Shown: positions 42,631 to 51,006, counted from the first letter of the stretch. The stretch: 64,000 nt of DNA from Chloroflexota bacterium (GCA_029782365.1 JAKOUW010000009.1:62001-126000); one strand, 5' to 3'. The notes: generated from the sequence alone by a model not told the origin. Made by a program: numbers and translations.

Positions 42631-44712
42631 CTATTTGTGTCTTAACAGTCGGGCAGAATTTCCCAGGATGCCAAGGTCCGGCAATGATTGGGCTGCAGCC
42701 GCCACCACCGGCGGCAGGAAGCCGGCGGCTGCCAGCCCCAGGCCGGTGATATTATACAACGCTGTCAAGCCCAGGTTCATGCGCACAATCTGCATGGTGC
42801 GGTGAGCGATTTGCAGCGCTTCAGGGACCAGCATCCAATCCTCACGCAGCAGCGCAATATGCGCTGCCTCAATCGCCACATCCGTCCCTGCCGCGCCCAT
42901 GGCGATGCCCACATCCGCCTGGGCCAGGGCTGGGGCATCGTTGATGCCGTCTCCAATCATCACCACTCGATGGCCTTTGGCCTGGTAATCTCTGACAATC
43001 GCAATCTTATCCTCTGGCAGCAGGTTGGCGCGGTAAGTAATACCGAGCTGGCGGGCAAGCTCAGCCGCGGCGCGTTCATTATCTCCAGTGAGCAGTTCAA
43101 CCTGGCGAATACCCATCCGGCGAGTTTCTTCCAGGGCCGCGTGGACATCAGCCCGTAACGTATCGGCGGCCGCGAAGATCGCCAAGAGTTTCTCATCCAC
43201 CTGCAGGAAGAGCAGCGTCTTGCCTTGCTCTTCGAGAAGATTGGCCTGTTCCAAACTGCCGCCTGTCGGAAGCAGCCGCCGGTTGCCGAGCACAATTTGG
43301 TGGGCGCCAACCACAGCTCGCACACCCATGCCAGGGATCACCTGGAAGGATTCTACCTCTGGCAAAGAGATTTGCTCTTGGCGCGCCAGGGCGCGCAGCG
43401 CCTTCGCCAGCGGGTGTTCTGAATACCGCTCGGCAGCGGCTGCCAGGGCCAAGATATCGGATCGCTCGCCGTCACCCACAAGGACAACATCCGTGATCTG
43501 CGGCTGTCCCAGGGTGAGCGTGCCGGTTTTATCCACCAGGAGTACATCTGCTCGATCGAGCAGTTCCAGATATTTACCACCCTTGATCAGCACACCGCGC
43601 CTGGCGCTGGCGCCGATGGAAGCCAGCATGGCTACGGGGGTAGCCAGCGCAATCGAACAAGAACAGGCCACCAGCAAGACGGCTGCCGTGGATAATGGGT
43701 TGCGGCTGATCAAAAACGTCAGGGCTGCCACCCCGGCCACAACCGGCAGGTACCAGCCGCTGAAACGATCGGCAAAGCGCTGCACATCGGCCCTGTTGGC
43801 TTCGGCTTCTTCAACCAATTTAATAACACGTCCAAATTTTGTATCCGGCCCGACGCGCTCTGTTTTCACGCGCAGGTTTCCCAGCAAGGCCAGGCTGGCG
43901 GCAAAAACTCGAGTGCCAGGCGCAGCTTCCAGGGGCAGTGATTCACCTGTGATGGCTGCCTGATCAATGGTCGCCTGCCCGGCGATCACCAGGCCGTCTA
44001 CCGGAATTTTTTCTCCCGGTCGGACAACCACGATCTCACCAACCGCAACCTGAGAAGCCTGGATTTCCACCTCCTCGCCGCCGCGTTCTACTCGCGCTGT
44101 TTGAGGTGCCAGGGTAATCAGTTCTTTGACGGCGCGGCGAGCGCTCTCAGTGGTAAATTTTTCGATATAATCCCCAACTCGCATAAACAGCACCACGATC
44201 AAGGCTGTCACCCACTCACCCACCACCAGCGCCGCCAGAACACCAATTGTCATCAGGGTGTGCGAAATGACCTGTCGTTTTAATGATGCACGGATCACAT
44301 TCACAAACACCGGGTATCCCCCGGCGAGAACAACCAGCATCCCTGCCAGGAATGGAATGCGTTCGTTGAGATATTCGAATGCTCCCAGCCATTCTCCCAC
44401 CACGACAATCCCGGCGATGCCAATAAAGACGCAGAGCATAAGAATCGTCAGCCGGCGGTTAAAATCGGGCGCCAGAACTGCCGGGCTGGCAGTCTGCGCC
44501 GCTTCCGGCACCTGGTAGCCGGCACCCGCAACGGCGTCCCGAATGGCCCTGATATTCACCAGGGCGGGATCCATTTCTATCACTGCTTTTTCAGACCCCA
44601 GAAATACGTTCACCTTGTGCACCCCGGGCAGATTTTCAATTGCATGTTGGACATGCATGGTGCACTCTGTACAGTCCATCCCGGCAATCGGCACTTCGAT
44701 CATTTGAGACAT
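42631..44712 (-). CDS. heavy-metal translocating P1B-type ATPase with a CSC transport motif
   Basis: 693 residues from ATG 44712 (AGAGGTG 5 nt upstream, 11 nt after the repressor stop). The N-terminal HMA domain has 'GMDCTECTMH'. 'TGESLPLE', 'DKTGTLT', 'SEHPLAKAL' and 'GDGINDAPALAQADVGIAMG' give the full phosphorylation core. The metal-site motif in helix 6 is 'VACSCSIALATP': the proline of the usual CPC is Ser. The last helices end 'AQSLPDLGILGNSARLL'. Co-transcription with a CmtR-like repressor suggests export of Cd2+, Pb2+ or Zn2+, though the altered motif leaves the metal open. Confidence 0.88.
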   Translation of the reverse strand: MSQMIEVPIAGMDCTECTMHVQHAIENLPGVHKVNVFLGSEKAVIEMDPALVNIRAIRDAVAGAGYQVPEAAQTASPAVLAPDFNRRLTILMLCVFIGIAGIVVVGEWLGAFEYLNERIPFLAGMLVVLAGGYPVFVNVIRASLKRQVISHTLMTIGVLAALVVGEWVTALIVVLFMRVGDYIEKFTTESARRAVKELITLAPQTARVERGGEEVEIQASQVAVGEIVVVRPGEKIPVDGLVIAGQATIDQAAITGESLPLEAAPGTRVFAASLALLGNLRVKTERVGPDTKFGRVIKLVEEAEANRADVQRFADRFSGWYLPVVAGVAALTFLISRNPLSTAAVLLVACSCSIALATPVAMLASIGASARRGVLIKGGKYLELLDRADVLLVDKTGTLTLGQPQITDVVLVGDGERSDILALAAAAERYSEHPLAKALRALARQEQISLPEVESFQVIPGMGVRAVVGAHQIVLGNRRLLPTGGSLEQANLLEEQGKTLLFLQVDEKLLAIFAAADTLRADVHAALEETRRMGIRQVELLTGDNERAAAELARQLGITYRANLLPEDKIAIVRDYQAKGHRVVMIGDGINDAPALAQADVGIAMGAAGTDVAIEAAHIALLREDWMLVPEALQIAHRTMQIVRMNLGLTALYNITGLGLAAAGFLPPVVAAAAQSLPDLGILGNSARLLRHK

Positions 44713-44723
44713 CTGGTCACCTC

Positions 44724-45062
44724 TTAACGGTATCGAACACATTCGTACACGCCGCGCGCCACCTCGAGAAGCAGGTTATCTGCAAGGGAAAGGAGCTGGC
44801 CGACCCTGGGATCGCTGAGCGTGTAGAACGAATATCGTTTCTCCTGACGCATCGAAACCAACCCACAGTCACGCAAACAGGCCAGGTGATTGGAAACATT
44901 CGGTTGGCTCAAACCAGTCAACTGCACCAGCTCGCCAACCGTATGCTCGCTATCCCGCAAGGCCGTCAGGATCGCCAGGCGCGAAGGATCTGCAAAGCCG
45001 CGGAAAAGGCGCGCCTGCAGTTCAACCGCTGAAGATAAAGTAGGGGGATTTGGGTTTTGCAT
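44724..45062 (-). CDS. ArsR/SmtB-family metal sensor, CmtR-like
   Basis: 112 residues, a winged-helix repressor. The recognition region 'SQPNVSNHLACLRDCGLVSM' carries two Cys spaced as in mycobacterial CmtR (CLxxC), and another Cys lies near the C-terminus ('YECVRYR'), as in CmtR's third ligand. This predicts Cd2+/Pb2+ sensing. It sits upstream of the P-type ATPase and would repress both. A TATAAT ends 6 nt before the ATG, and an inverted repeat overlaps the promoter. CmtR-type sensing is inferred from the cysteine pattern. Confidence 0.85.
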   Translation of the reverse strand: MQNPNPPTLSSAVELQARLFRGFADPSRLAILTALRDSEHTVGELVQLTGLSQPNVSNHLACLRDCGLVSMRQEKRYSFYTLSDPRVGQLLSLADNLLLEVARGVYECVRYR

Positions 45063-45068
45063 TACATC

Positions 45069-45092
45069 ATTATATCAGCATTTAATGATATA
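45069..45092 (-). promoter_or_regulatory. promoter -10 and candidate operator of the CmtR-like/ATPase operon
   Basis: On the minus strand TATAAT (45069-45074) is followed by 6 nt and the ATG. The perfect inverted repeat TATATCA-N8-TGATATA (45071-45092) overlaps this -10, a natural site for autorepression by the ArsR-family protein. Confidence 0.6.
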
Positions 45093-45107
45093 TAACAGCA
45101 AATGACA

Positions 45108-45116
45108 TGCTATAAT
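45108..45116 (+). promoter_or_regulatory. extended -10 for pncC
   Basis: TGCTATAAT on the plus strand. The predicted transcript starts near 45123 and carries GAAGGAG at 45131-45137 ahead of the pncC start. It is divergent from the metal-sensor promoter and about 20 bp from its operator. Confidence 0.6.
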
Positions 45117-45145
45117 AGCGCCATTGACTCGAAGGAGCATTTTTC

Positions 45146-45637
45146 CTGGACCGACTGCTTGAAGAACAAATTCGTGAACCTCTATTAGTGCGCGGTTGGC
45201 GATTAGCGGTCGCTGAATCCTGCACAGGTGGATTGATGGGCCACCGCATCACCAATATCCCGGGCTCATCGGATTACTACCTGGGCAGCATCACGGCCTA
45301 TGCTTACGAAGCCAAAGTTCGCCTGCTTGGCGTCTCTTGGGACACCTTGCAAACGTACGGTGCCGTCAGCCGGGAAACCGTGCTGGCGATGGCCAACGGC
45401 ATTCGCCAGGCCCTGGCAGCGGATATTGGCATGGCCATCAGCGGCATTGCCGGGCCGGGCGGCGGAATGCCTGATAAGCCAGTAGGGTTGGTCTGGATTG
45501 CGCTTGTCACACCGGATTACCAGAATGCCTGGGCTTTCCACTGGACCGGCAACCGCATACAGAACAAAGAACTCTCGGCAGAGGCGGCTCTCCAAATCTT
45601 GCTCGATTATTTGGAAGGAAAATTTTCTGGAAAATGA
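45146..45637 (+). CDS. pncC: CinA C-terminal-type nicotinamide-nucleotide amidase, CTG start
   Basis: 163 residues if started at CTG 45146. Deamidates nicotinamide mononucleotide to nicotinate mononucleotide in NAD recycling. 'LAVAESCTGGLMGHRITNIP', 'GSITAYAYEAKVRLLGV', 'GAVSRETVLAMA' and 'AISGIAGPGGG' are diagnostic. The ORF track begins at GTG 45188, which removes the first helix ('LDRLLEEQIREPLLV') found in the family. No ATG, GTG or TTG exists in frame between the promoter and 45188. GAAGGAG lies 8 nt before the CTG, so a CTG start is the best reading. Confidence 0.85.
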   Translation: MDRLLEEQIREPLLVRGWRLAVAESCTGGLMGHRITNIPGSSDYYLGSITAYAYEAKVRLLGVSWDTLQTYGAVSRETVLAMANGIRQALAADIGMAISGIAGPGGGMPDKPVGLVWIALVTPDYQNAWAFHWTGNRIQNKELSAEAALQILLDYLEGKFSGK

Positions 45638-45870
45638 AATTAATTGAAGTTTCGGTTGAATTTCACACCGATGGTAGTGTTCGTATTTTACGCTTCAACT
45701 GGAATGGACGCGAATACGCCGTTGAATCTCAAGGGCGCGATTGGCAGGCAGAAAATGGTCGCCATTTTTTAGTGACCGCAGTTGGGGGCAGAATGTTTGA
45801 GCTCTTGTTTATGCCCAATGATGGGCGTTGGTTTATGGCACGTTCGCAGTCAGATCGGGCAGTGGCATGA
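45634..45870 (+). CDS. small conserved hypothetical protein
   Basis: 78 residues, starting by ATGA overlap with pncC and ending by ATGA overlap with the CAP/LysM gene. Mostly beta-strand, with aromatic and Gly pairs: 'RFNWNGREYAVESQGRDW', 'FELLFMPNDGRWFMAR'. No transmembrane segment. I do not recognise a family; the strict coupling on both sides shows it is a real gene. Confidence 0.65.
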   Translation: MKLIEVSVEFHTDGSVRILRFNWNGREYAVESQGRDWQAENGRHFLVTAVGGRMFELLFMPNDGRWFMARSQSDRAVA

Positions 45871-46838
45871 CAACCCGGTTTCGAAGCTTCTGCCTGCTGG
45901 CTTTGCTCCTGACAGCCTGGGCAGCCGTGGCAGCGCGAAGCGCTGCCGCCCAAACGCCTAACCCTTATGATCCTTTTTCCCTGTTGGATGCGGTGAACGT
46001 GTACCGGCAGAATCACACTATGTACGCCTATAAAGCGGATACATCATTGACCAACAGCGCCCAGGCGCACAGCGTTTACCAGGCTTCGATTCGCTCGGCC
46101 ACTCACACCGGTTCAGGAGGCACAACCGTCTCCCAACGCGCCTCCTCCAGCGGGTACGGCGGCGGCCAGGCTGTGGAGTGTGGAGAGAACCTGGCCTCGG
46201 GTTTAAATCTGACGCCAGATGCAGTCATTCAGAAATGGCTGGACGGGGAAAACCTGGCAAACATGTTGAGTTCTCGATTCGTGGACGCTGGCGCCGGCTC
46301 GGCGGTCGACAGCGCTGGAATCGTGTATTACACCCTGGTTTTTTGTTACATTCCCGGGCAAACTTCACCGGGTGGCAGCGGCACGTCTGTTCCAGGCCTG
46401 ATCGATATTTCAACACCCAATCCCGACGGCTCGATCATCCATATTGTCAAACCAGGTGAAAACCTGGTTTTGATCGCCCAGGCATATTCGGTCAGCCTAT
46501 CGGAAATTTTCAGACTCAACCACCTGACAAAAGATTCGCCGATCTATCCGGATCAGAAGATCAAAATCCAGTTGGCATGGACTGCCACGCCGACCAGCTA
46601 CTTCACGCCGAGCGCCACGCCCTTCACACCCGAACCAACTTCTACCCGCCGGCCGACGCGCACACCCAAGCCACCCATTACAGCCACCCAACCGGCACCT
46701 ACCGTCACTCCAACGCCAGCTCCGACCGGATTACCAATGGATGAGGTTGAAAACATGTGGGTAGTTTCAATTCTTGTACTGGTGCTGGCCGGCGTGATTT
46801 TAATGGTGAGCGGCGGGCTGCTGCGATTGCGCAGTTAG
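45867..46838 (+). CDS. secreted CAP-domain protein with LysM and C-terminal membrane anchor
   Basis: 323 residues from ATG 45867, which overlaps the preceding stop; the earlier start at 45828 lacks support. A signal peptide ends near 'ARSAAAQ'. The CAP/SCP domain follows ('LLDAVNVYRQNH', 'AQAHSVYQASIRSATHTG', 'GENLASGL'), then a LysM domain ('IVKPGENLVLIAQAYSVSLS'), a Thr/Pro-rich stalk and a terminal helix 'VVSILVLVLAGVILMVSGG'. It is a cell-surface protein that probably binds glycans; CAP domains lack one known activity. The stop overlaps that of convergent sixA. Confidence 0.82.
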   Translation: MTTRFRSFCLLALLLTAWAAVAARSAAAQTPNPYDPFSLLDAVNVYRQNHTMYAYKADTSLTNSAQAHSVYQASIRSATHTGSGGTTVSQRASSSGYGGGQAVECGENLASGLNLTPDAVIQKWLDGENLANMLSSRFVDAGAGSAVDSAGIVYYTLVFCYIPGQTSPGGSGTSVPGLIDISTPNPDGSIIHIVKPGENLVLIAQAYSVSLSEIFRLNHLTKDSPIYPDQKIKIQLAWTATPTSYFTPSATPFTPEPTSTRRPTRTPKPPITATQPAPTVTPTPAPTGLPMDEVENMWVVSILVLVLAGVILMVSGGLLRLRS

Positions 46839-47326
46839 TCCAGGTTCTTAGCCTGCCAGATGCCCACCAGTTCAGCCGTTGGCGCCAGTTCGAATTGGCT
46901 CCACTGCTCCAATGGTAAGCGCAGCCAGGCTAGTGCAGCGGTCGCCAGGGTGACCGCCTCGCCGCTCAGAGCAGACGCAAGCTCTTCCATATCCGGGTTA
47001 TGGCCGACCAGCAAAACAATCGACACTCTATTCGGTAGTTCTCGCAGCACCTGGGCAAAGTCCTGCGCAGGGGTACTGTACAAGCGCTCATCGACCACCA
47101 GGCGGCCGGTATAGCCGCACGATTGGATGACGTAATCGGCTGTCTGGCGGGCGCGTCGGGCAGGTGAACAGATTATTTGATCGGGAACAATTTTTTGGCG
47201 GCGAAGCAAAGTTCCAATCAGCGGCGCTTCGCGTTCCCCGCGTTTGTTAAGCGGCCTTTCAATGTCGCTCAATTCTGGCTGGTCCCAACTCGATTTGGCG
47301 TGACGTAACAGCAAGAGTGTTCTCAT
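46835..47326 (-). CDS. phosphohistidine phosphatase SixA-like (histidine phosphatase family)
   Basis: 163 residues. 'LLLLRHAKSSW' at the N-terminus holds the catalytic RHxKS motif of the SixA branch. 'ICSPARRARQTAD' and 'LLVGHNPDMEELA' supply the other Arg and the second His. It removes phosphate from phosphohistidine or small phosphoesters. TATAAT ends 6 nt before the ATG. Stops of this gene and the CAP/LysM gene share bases (TTAG). Confidence 0.88.
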   Translation of the reverse strand: MRTLLLLRHAKSSWDQPELSDIERPLNKRGEREAPLIGTLLRRQKIVPDQIICSPARRARQTADYVIQSCGYTGRLVVDERLYSTPAQDFAQVLRELPNRVSIVLLVGHNPDMEELASALSGEAVTLATAALAWLRLPLEQWSQFELAPTAELVGIWQAKNLD

Positions 47327-47332
47327 AGAGCG

Positions 47333-47338
47333 ATTATA
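47333..47338 (-). promoter_or_regulatory. -10 element of the sixA-like gene; predicted leaderless start
   Basis: TATAAT, CGCTCT, ATG on the minus strand: consensus -10 with a 6-nt gap to the start codon. Confidence 0.65.
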
Positions 47339-47437
47339 CCTTCCTGGTGGGATGAATTTCCCACAGGATTTTTTATGATTTCTCTTGCGTATTCAAGGAT
47401 TTTCCGGTATGCTAAGATGAATATGAGGAAGGAATCT

Positions 47438-47791
47438 ATGACCAACGATGATCGCAGAAAATTTAAACGCCGATACTTAATGTATTACTCTCGTGTGTTT
47501 GATCGCTCAACCGGCTCTGTGCTCGGCTATATCGTCGATGTTACACCCGAAGGTGCAATGATCATCAGTGAAGAACCAGTCGCTCCAGGGAAAACTTACC
47601 AATTCCGCATGGATCTACCGGAAGATATTTCCGAAAAGAGCTTTGTGGATTTCACGGCGGAAAGTGTGTGGTGCAAGAAGGATATCGACCCAAATTTCTA
47701 CGATACAGGACTGCGGATTTCCAACCTCTCGGACGATGATCGAGGCCTGATCGAAAACATGATACAGGAGTACGGTTTCAGGGATAACTAG
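47438..47791 (+). CDS. PilZ-domain protein
   Basis: 117 residues from ATG 47438, preceded by GAGGAAGGA; an extended -10 (TATGCTAAGAT) lies about 30 nt upstream, so the ORF-track start at 47375 is before the transcript. 'DDRRKFKRRYLMYYSRV' near the N-terminus and 'DVTPEGAMI' near residue 33 fit the RxxxR and DxSxxG c-di-GMP motifs of PilZ, with Thr for Ser. A single-domain c-di-GMP receptor or adaptor is likely. Confidence 0.75.
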   Translation: MTNDDRRKFKRRYLMYYSRVFDRSTGSVLGYIVDVTPEGAMIISEEPVAPGKTYQFRMDLPEDISEKSFVDFTAESVWCKKDIDPNFYDTGLRISNLSDDDRGLIENMIQEYGFRDN

Positions 47792-47812
47792 CGCTGGCGC
47801 TGGTATAACTCT

Positions 47813-48259
47813 ATGGGGCAAGCATTTGAACGCATCCAACGGTGGCTGCACCAGCGCGCAAAACAAGCACAGCTTGATCAGCGAAAGTCATACCAGGGAA
47901 AATTGTCGCTGGCGAGCAAGCGCCTTGAACGCATTGAGACACGCCAGCAGTTAGACCCAATTATCGAGGATATCCTGGCTGCTTTTCGTGATGCAGCTTA
48001 CCCATCCATGCAAATCCGCACTTTTGAGCAAGGATGGAGCCTGGGTGCCTGGGGCAAGCAAACGGATTCGAGTCTGAGCTGGAACAGCATTATCGATATC
48101 CTGCCGCTCTACGAAAAAGATGGTCAGGTTCGTCGGCTGGAAATCACCGGTCATAACCAGCACAAAGTGATCGGTTTGAACCGCCAGGCGATCGAATCTT
48201 TTCTTTTACAGGTGTATTTTCCTCGCAAACGTCGTGATGACCAACGCCGCCAGACGTAA
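47813..48259 (+). CDS. conserved hypothetical protein
   Basis: 148 residues, 21 nt after the PilZ gene. The N-terminal half is a basic, Gln/Lys/Arg-rich helix ('RIQRWLHQRAKQAQLDQRKS'); the C-terminal half is mixed, 'GWSLGAWGKQTDSSLSWNSI'. The tail 'FPRKRRDDQRRQT' is strongly basic. No recognised motif. It overlaps the MFS gene start by 23 nt, so the two are probably co-transcribed. A nucleic-acid or membrane contact through the basic ends is possible but unproven. Confidence 0.55.
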   Translation: MGQAFERIQRWLHQRAKQAQLDQRKSYQGKLSLASKRLERIETRQQLDPIIEDILAAFRDAAYPSMQIRTFEQGWSLGAWGKQTDSSLSWNSIIDILPLYEKDGQVRRLEITGHNQHKVIGLNRQAIESFLLQVYFPRKRRDDQRRQT

Positions 48260-49577
48260 AGCCGCTGTCTTCCTCACCATCCTGATCACCCAAACCATTT
48301 CCCTGGTCGGCAGCCGCATGACCGCCATCGGAATGGGTTTTTGGGTTTTCAGCCGCACCGGCAGCACCACGCCTCTTCTGCTTGCCGCTTTTTTTAGCGA
48401 GCTGCCCGGCATGTTATTCGGGAGCTTGAGTGGGGTCATCGTTGACCACTGGCCGCGCAAAGCCGTGTTGATTCTCTCGGATGCTGGTCAGGCAGCCGGC
48501 ACACTGATCCTGCTGGTCAGCTTATCTTCCGGGCGGTTCGCAGTCTGGCATCTGTACACTGCCGCCCTGTTTCAAGGGGTTTTTGCCACGCTGCAGGCGC
48601 CGGCAGAAGATGCAACCGTCAGTGTATTGATCCCTGCAAACTGGCGAGAGCGCGCTAACGCCTTTCGAGAGAGCGCCTTCCCGTTTGCTGGCATCGGCGC
48701 CCCTGTGTTGGCAGGATTTTTATATAGTTGGGTGGGTGTGCAGGGCATTATCTGGCTTGACCTGGCAAGTTTCGGCGTGGCCGTGGCAGTGATTGGCTTT
48801 GTGACGATCCCCAAAGCGCAATCCAGCCCCGAAGGGAGCCTGGGGCGCGGCTCCATCCGGCTGGCCTGGCTGCAAGGCCTAGATTTTTTGCGCCGCCGCC
48901 CCGCCCTGCTGTATCTTCTACTGTTTAACCTGGCAATCAATTTCTTGCTGAATGGGCCGCTCGAACTTAACCTGCCATACCTGATCAGCCGCACCGGAGA
49001 TGAAAAAGTAACCGGTTATATCCTGGGAGCGCTCAATTTTGGTGCGTTGAGCGGCGCTATCCTGATGACCATCTGGGGCGGCACACGGCCGCGCATCCAC
49101 ACGCTGATGCCAGGCTTGCTGCTGTGTGGAGCGATGATCGTTCTGTATGGGATGAATACGCGCCCAATGACGCTCGGAGTGATCACTTTCTTACTTTATG
49201 CTCCCCTGCCGGTCGGCAATGCTATTTTTTCATCCATCGTGCAGGCAAAAGTGCCTCAGGATCTTCAAGGGCGGATTTTTGGGCTCAACGAGCAGCTTGG
49301 TTTTATTGGTTCAACCACCTCGTTCGCGCTCGTCGGCCCACTTGTCGATCGCCTGCTTGAGCCGGCTGTGCGCCTCCCTGTTTGGAACTTGATAACTCCG
49401 TTAGTCGGCAATACTAAGGGTGCTGGTATGGGCCTTTTACTCGTGATCACAGGCGCACTGATCTTGTGCCTGACGGGAGCAGTCTATGCCTGGCCTCTGA
49501 TCCGGCGCTTAGAGTGCGATCTGCCAGATTATGAGCCTCCGGCTGCAGATGTTAGCTCGCTTTCCGCTCCAGGTTAA
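48237..49577 (+). CDS. MFS transporter (DHA3-like drug efflux)
   Basis: 446 residues from ATG 48237 (GTG 48234 is the alternative), with 10-12 transmembrane helices. 'LIGSRMTAIGMGFWVF'-type N-terminus (here 'LVGSRMTAIGMGFWVFSRTG'), 'FFSELPGMLFGSLSGVIVDHWPRKAVLI' (loop 2-3 motif) and 'DLQGRIFGLNEQLGFIGSTT' are typical of the macrolide/DHA3 efflux branch. It begins within the preceding gene. Its last 26 bp overlap the 3' end of the convergent ogt gene. Confidence 0.85.
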   Translation: MTNAARRKAAVFLTILITQTISLVGSRMTAIGMGFWVFSRTGSTTPLLLAAFFSELPGMLFGSLSGVIVDHWPRKAVLILSDAGQAAGTLILLVSLSSGRFAVWHLYTAALFQGVFATLQAPAEDATVSVLIPANWRERANAFRESAFPFAGIGAPVLAGFLYSWVGVQGIIWLDLASFGVAVAVIGFVTIPKAQSSPEGSLGRGSIRLAWLQGLDFLRRRPALLYLLLFNLAINFLLNGPLELNLPYLISRTGDEKVTGYILGALNFGALSGAILMTIWGGTRPRIHTLMPGLLLCGAMIVLYGMNTRPMTLGVITFLLYAPLPVGNAIFSSIVQAKVPQDLQGRIFGLNEQLGFIGSTTSFALVGPLVDRLLEPAVRLPVWNLITPLVGNTKGAGMGLLLVITGALILCLTGAVYAWPLIRRLECDLPDYEPPAADVSSLSAPG

Positions 49578-50082
49578 GCAGCCACTCTTTCATACGGATC
49601 CCACCTGGGCCGCCGTAGCCATGCAGTCGGCCGTCACTGCCAACCACTCGGTGGCAAGGCAAAATCAGCGGCATGGGGTTGGTGGCCTCGGCCCTTCCCA
49701 CTGCACGCGCCGCGTTTGGGCGTCCAATCTGACGGGCAATTTGGGCATAGGTGCGTGTTTCACCGCATGGGATCTCGTAAGTCGCTTGCAGCACCTTGCG
49801 TTGAAATTCGTTTAAGACATCCCAATCGATCGGCAGTGTAAATGCCTTGCGCCGTCCTGCCAGGTATTCAGCCAACTCGCGGCAGGCATGGGCGGCGCCT
49901 GCCGCATCACGCTGCAGCAGGCCTCTGCGCCCGACAGCGACCAGCCGGTGCTGGAGCGCTTGCGTGAACTGCATCTCCGGGCAGTCCCATTCGACAGCTA
50001 CCAGGCCAAATGGGCTCACAGCCAACCATAATGGCCCAAACGGACTGGAGGTAAGTTGGTCATAATAAACAAGATCTGGCAT
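49552..50082 (-). CDS. ogt: methylated-DNA--protein-cysteine methyltransferase
   Basis: 176 residues from ATG 50082, with AAGGAA 6 nt upstream; longer starts would overlap the ABC-2 permease. Repairs O6-alkylguanine by suicide transfer to Cys. The active site 'LPCHRVVGSDGRLHGYGGPG' and the DNA-binding 'FQRKVLQATYEIPCGETRTY' are intact. It may be co-transcribed with the ABC-2 genes. Its last codons overlap the MFS gene on the other strand. Confidence 0.93.
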   Translation of the reverse strand: MPDLVYYDQLTSSPFGPLWLAVSPFGLVAVEWDCPEMQFTQALQHRLVAVGRRGLLQRDAAGAAHACRELAEYLAGRRKAFTLPIDWDVLNEFQRKVLQATYEIPCGETRTYAQIARQIGRPNAARAVGRAEATNPMPLILPCHRVVGSDGRLHGYGGPGGIRMKEWLLNLERKAS

Positions 50083-50101
50083 CGTTTGTTCCTTAGCAGC
50101 T

Positions 50102-50992
50102 TTAATAATTGCTGACATAATCCAATAAGCCGCGTTGGCGGGCGCGTTTCTCGCAAGCACGGAACACAAAAACAGACCCAGCGGAAAAAACAACCGTCAA
50201 TCCCACCAGGATTCCGAGCAGCTCCAGGTTGCTAAAACCGGACAGGGTAGGAAAAGCCTGGGCCACCTGGCCGATCAAGGAGCGGCGCAACAATTCCAAC
50301 CAATATGTCAATGGCATCAAGAAACCAATTGGGCGCAGCGCGGCGGGCAGTACATCCAACGGGAAAATTGCGCCGCTGAAAAGATATAACACACCGGCGA
50401 CTGCCTCTCCCAGGATGCCGCTGTGCTTGACCACGAGCATCGTCCAACCAGCCAAAAGCAGGCCCATTAGAGCCAGCATTACCAGCCCGATAAACAAAAC
50501 CAGGAAAAAGAACAGCCAGTTCACTTGCGTCCAATCGATCTGTACATGCAAAAACAATACACCCGCCAGGATAGTGATGAAAACGGAGACCGAAGCTACC
50601 AGGAACTTGGCAACCCCTCTTCCCAATAGATAAAAAGGCATGGCAACAGGCGCCACATACATATACTTTAAAGTCCGGTAATGTTCGCGATCCTCGATAA
50701 TGGCCCACGAGACGCCGGTGATTAACGCCCCCACATAAATATAAAAAGCGTTGCCCAGATAAATATATGGGAAAATCGGCTGGTTATAACTGCCTCCTGA
50801 GATAATACCGTACATCACCACCAGGATCGCCGCGCTGGCCAACGGCTTGACGATCGAATACACCGCAAACAGAAAAGCATCTGTCCAGTTGGATTCGATT
50901 TGCCAGCCCAACCAGGCGGCCATGCGAAAAGATCGCCAGGGGACATTCTGAGCGACTGGTATTTTATTCATCGGTAAAGATTGCTCACTCAT
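50102..50992 (-). CDS. ABC-2 type transporter permease (second)
   Basis: 296 residues from ATG 50992, with GAGGAT 6 nt upstream and 14 nt after the first permease gene; the ORF-track start at 51100 lies inside that gene. Six hydrophobic segments with the ABC-2 layout. 'GVLYLFSGAIFPLDVLPAAL' and 'MPLTYWLELLRRSLIG' are characteristic. It probably forms a heterodimeric channel with the preceding permease and is driven by the DrrA-like ATPase. Confidence 0.82.
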   Translation of the reverse strand: MSEQSLPMNKIPVAQNVPWRSFRMAAWLGWQIESNWTDAFLFAVYSIVKPLASAAILVVMYGIISGGSYNQPIFPYIYLGNAFYIYVGALITGVSWAIIEDREHYRTLKYMYVAPVAMPFYLLGRGVAKFLVASVSVFITILAGVLFLHVQIDWTQVNWLFFFLVLFIGLVMLALMGLLLAGWTMLVVKHSGILGEAVAGVLYLFSGAIFPLDVLPAALRPIGFLMPLTYWLELLRRSLIGQVAQAFPTLSGFSNLELLGILVGLTVVFSAGSVFVFRACEKRARQRGLLDYVSNY

Positions 50993-51006
50993 GGCTTCAT
51001 CCTCAA

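Noticed and set aside
43088-43963. 291-residue plus-strand ORF opposite the P-type ATPase
   Set aside because: Ser/Arg-rich antisense shadow of a well-supported gene.
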